DNA from: Lachnospiraceae bacterium | GTDB taxonomy: Bacteria; Bacillota; Clostridia; Lachnospirales; Lachnospiraceae | Length of the DNA: 64,000 nucleotides | Direction: 5' to 3' | Assembly (NCBI GenBank): GCA_017542245.1 | Contig: JAFXXN010000135.1 | Location: 62,001 to 126,000, forward strand | Shown here: piece by piece, positions 63,433 through 64,000 of the stretch | How the letters are laid out: the number at the start of each line of letters is the position of its first letter | How positions within the stretch are numbered: the stretch's first letter is position 1 | Translations under genes and position numbers: made by a program | The notes under the pieces: generated by a model | Told to the model about the DNA's origin: nothing | What the model saw: only the letters and a program-made list of their open reading frames with translations | Databases searched by the model: none

Positions 63433-64000
63433 ATAAAAAAGATCTTCGGTCTCTTAGTCTTGATGAATTAAAGAATGCAGCTGAGGACTGTGGTGAGAAA
63501 ACATACAGAGGAAGTCAGGTTTACGAATGGCTGCATAAAAGATGTGCCGACGGACTTGACGAAATGACCAATGTTCCGAAGAGTTTTCGAAACAGAATTT
63601 CGGAAGATTACGAACTTTATGATCTTGAAGTTATAAAGGTTTTAAGAGATGAAGAAGACGGGACATGCAAATTTCTTTTAAAAACCGTTGATGATAATGT
63701 GATCGAAAGCGTTCTGATGAAATATGAACACGGGTTTTCAGCATGTATTTCTTCACAGGTTGGATGCCGGATGGGATGCAGCTTTTGTGCATCGACCATA
63801 GGCGGAAGGATCAGGGATCTGACTGCCGGAGAAATGGCGGAACAGATATATGCCATGCAGAAAAGCGAAAATGTTAGGATTTCGAATATTGTTGTCATGG
63901 GAACCGGTGAACCTTTCGATAATTATGATTCCTTTGTGAGATTCTATGAAATCATTACCGGTAAGGAAGGACAGAATATCAGCGGCAGAAACATAACCGT
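63429..64000 (+). CDS. rlmN: 23S rRNA/tRNA adenine-C2 methyltransferase RlmN (3' end outside window)
   Basis: The first ~190 residues; the frame is open to the window end. RlmN is a radical-SAM enzyme that methylates A2503 of 23S rRNA and A37 of some tRNAs. The N-terminal accessory domain includes YRGSQVYEWLHKR; the radical-SAM cluster motif is seen in SQVGCRMGCSFCAS (CxxxCxxC). The start ATG overlaps the rsmB stop, showing translational coupling. Usual downstream neighbours (stp, prkC, rsgA) would be expected beyond the edge. Confidence 0.96.
   Translation, partial: MNKKDLRSLSLDELKNAAEDCGEKTYRGSQVYEWLHKRCADGLDEMTNVPKSFRNRISEDYELYDLEVIKVLRDEEDGTCKFLLKTVDDNVIESVLMKYEHGFSACISSQVGCRMGCSFCASTIGGRIRDLTAGEMAEQIYAMQKSENVRISNIVVMGTGEPFDNYDSFVRFYEIITGKEGQNISGRNIT

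Overview
The window looks like a chromosomal segment of a low-to-moderate G+C anaerobic Firmicute, most probably a Lachnospiraceae member of the Butyrivibrio/Pseudobutyrivibrio kind. This is inferred from gene content and gene order: a type III glutamine synthetase, a signal-less GH9 cellodextrinase, scattered glycogen genes, HrcA/CIRCE control, an HD-GYP protein, DUF624 and DegV proteins, and the priA-def-fmt-rsmB-rlmN order. I see no phage, insertion sequence, CRISPR array or integration site. It is dense, mostly plus-strand DNA, and no gap between genes exceeds 300 bases.

Layout. 1-3221: pheS (5' end cut off) and pheT, followed by a long hairpin made of two inverted copies of a short dispersed repeat. 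3369-9703: an Asp/Glu-rich CotH-type lipoprotein, an orphan DUF6240/FliK-like protein, a membrane protein, a DegV protein and a YhfC-type membrane protease homologue. 9813-14487: argG behind a strong promoter with an ARG-box-like site, an anchored EEP-fold hydrolase and topB. 14583-18371: a 55-residue membrane protein, an HD-GYP protein, an AI-2E-type permease and a YesL-like protein. 18438-27967: glgB, glutamine synthetase III, an ABC-F protein, an isoamylase homologue lacking catalytic residues, a TraX-like protein and a papain/C39-like protein. 28077-32437: CIRCE-preceded htpG, a degenerate kinase/receiver protein, tRNA-Thr(CGT) on the minus strand and a membrane protein. 32570-42480: a GNAT acetyltransferase, GH9 enzyme, YgjP-like metallopeptidase, heterodimeric ABC exporter, transglutaminase-like protein and a polytopic membrane protein. 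42621-46004: aat-clpS-clpA, with clpA interrupted by an in-frame TGA. 46160-55066: a left-handed beta-helix protein, an aminotransferase, alaS, nadK, argR, yebC and recN. 55139-64000: glgA, then murE-priA-def-fmt-rsmB-rlmN (3' end cut off).

How the genes work together. Three aminoacyl-tRNA synthetase genes, def, fmt, rsmB and rlmN serve translation. glgA, glgB and the isoamylase homologue concern glycogen. aat, clpS and clpA would form a bacterial N-degron pathway, unusual for this phylum. argR and a candidate ArgR site at argG suggest a local regulator-target pair.

The signals most worth following are the TGA that splits clpA between its two AAA+ modules, the isoamylase-like protein that has lost both catalytic carboxylates (compare plant ISA2), the ABC-F protein whose two defects fall in the same composite ATP site, HtpG with a eukaryote-like charged linker, and two families of short dispersed repeats.
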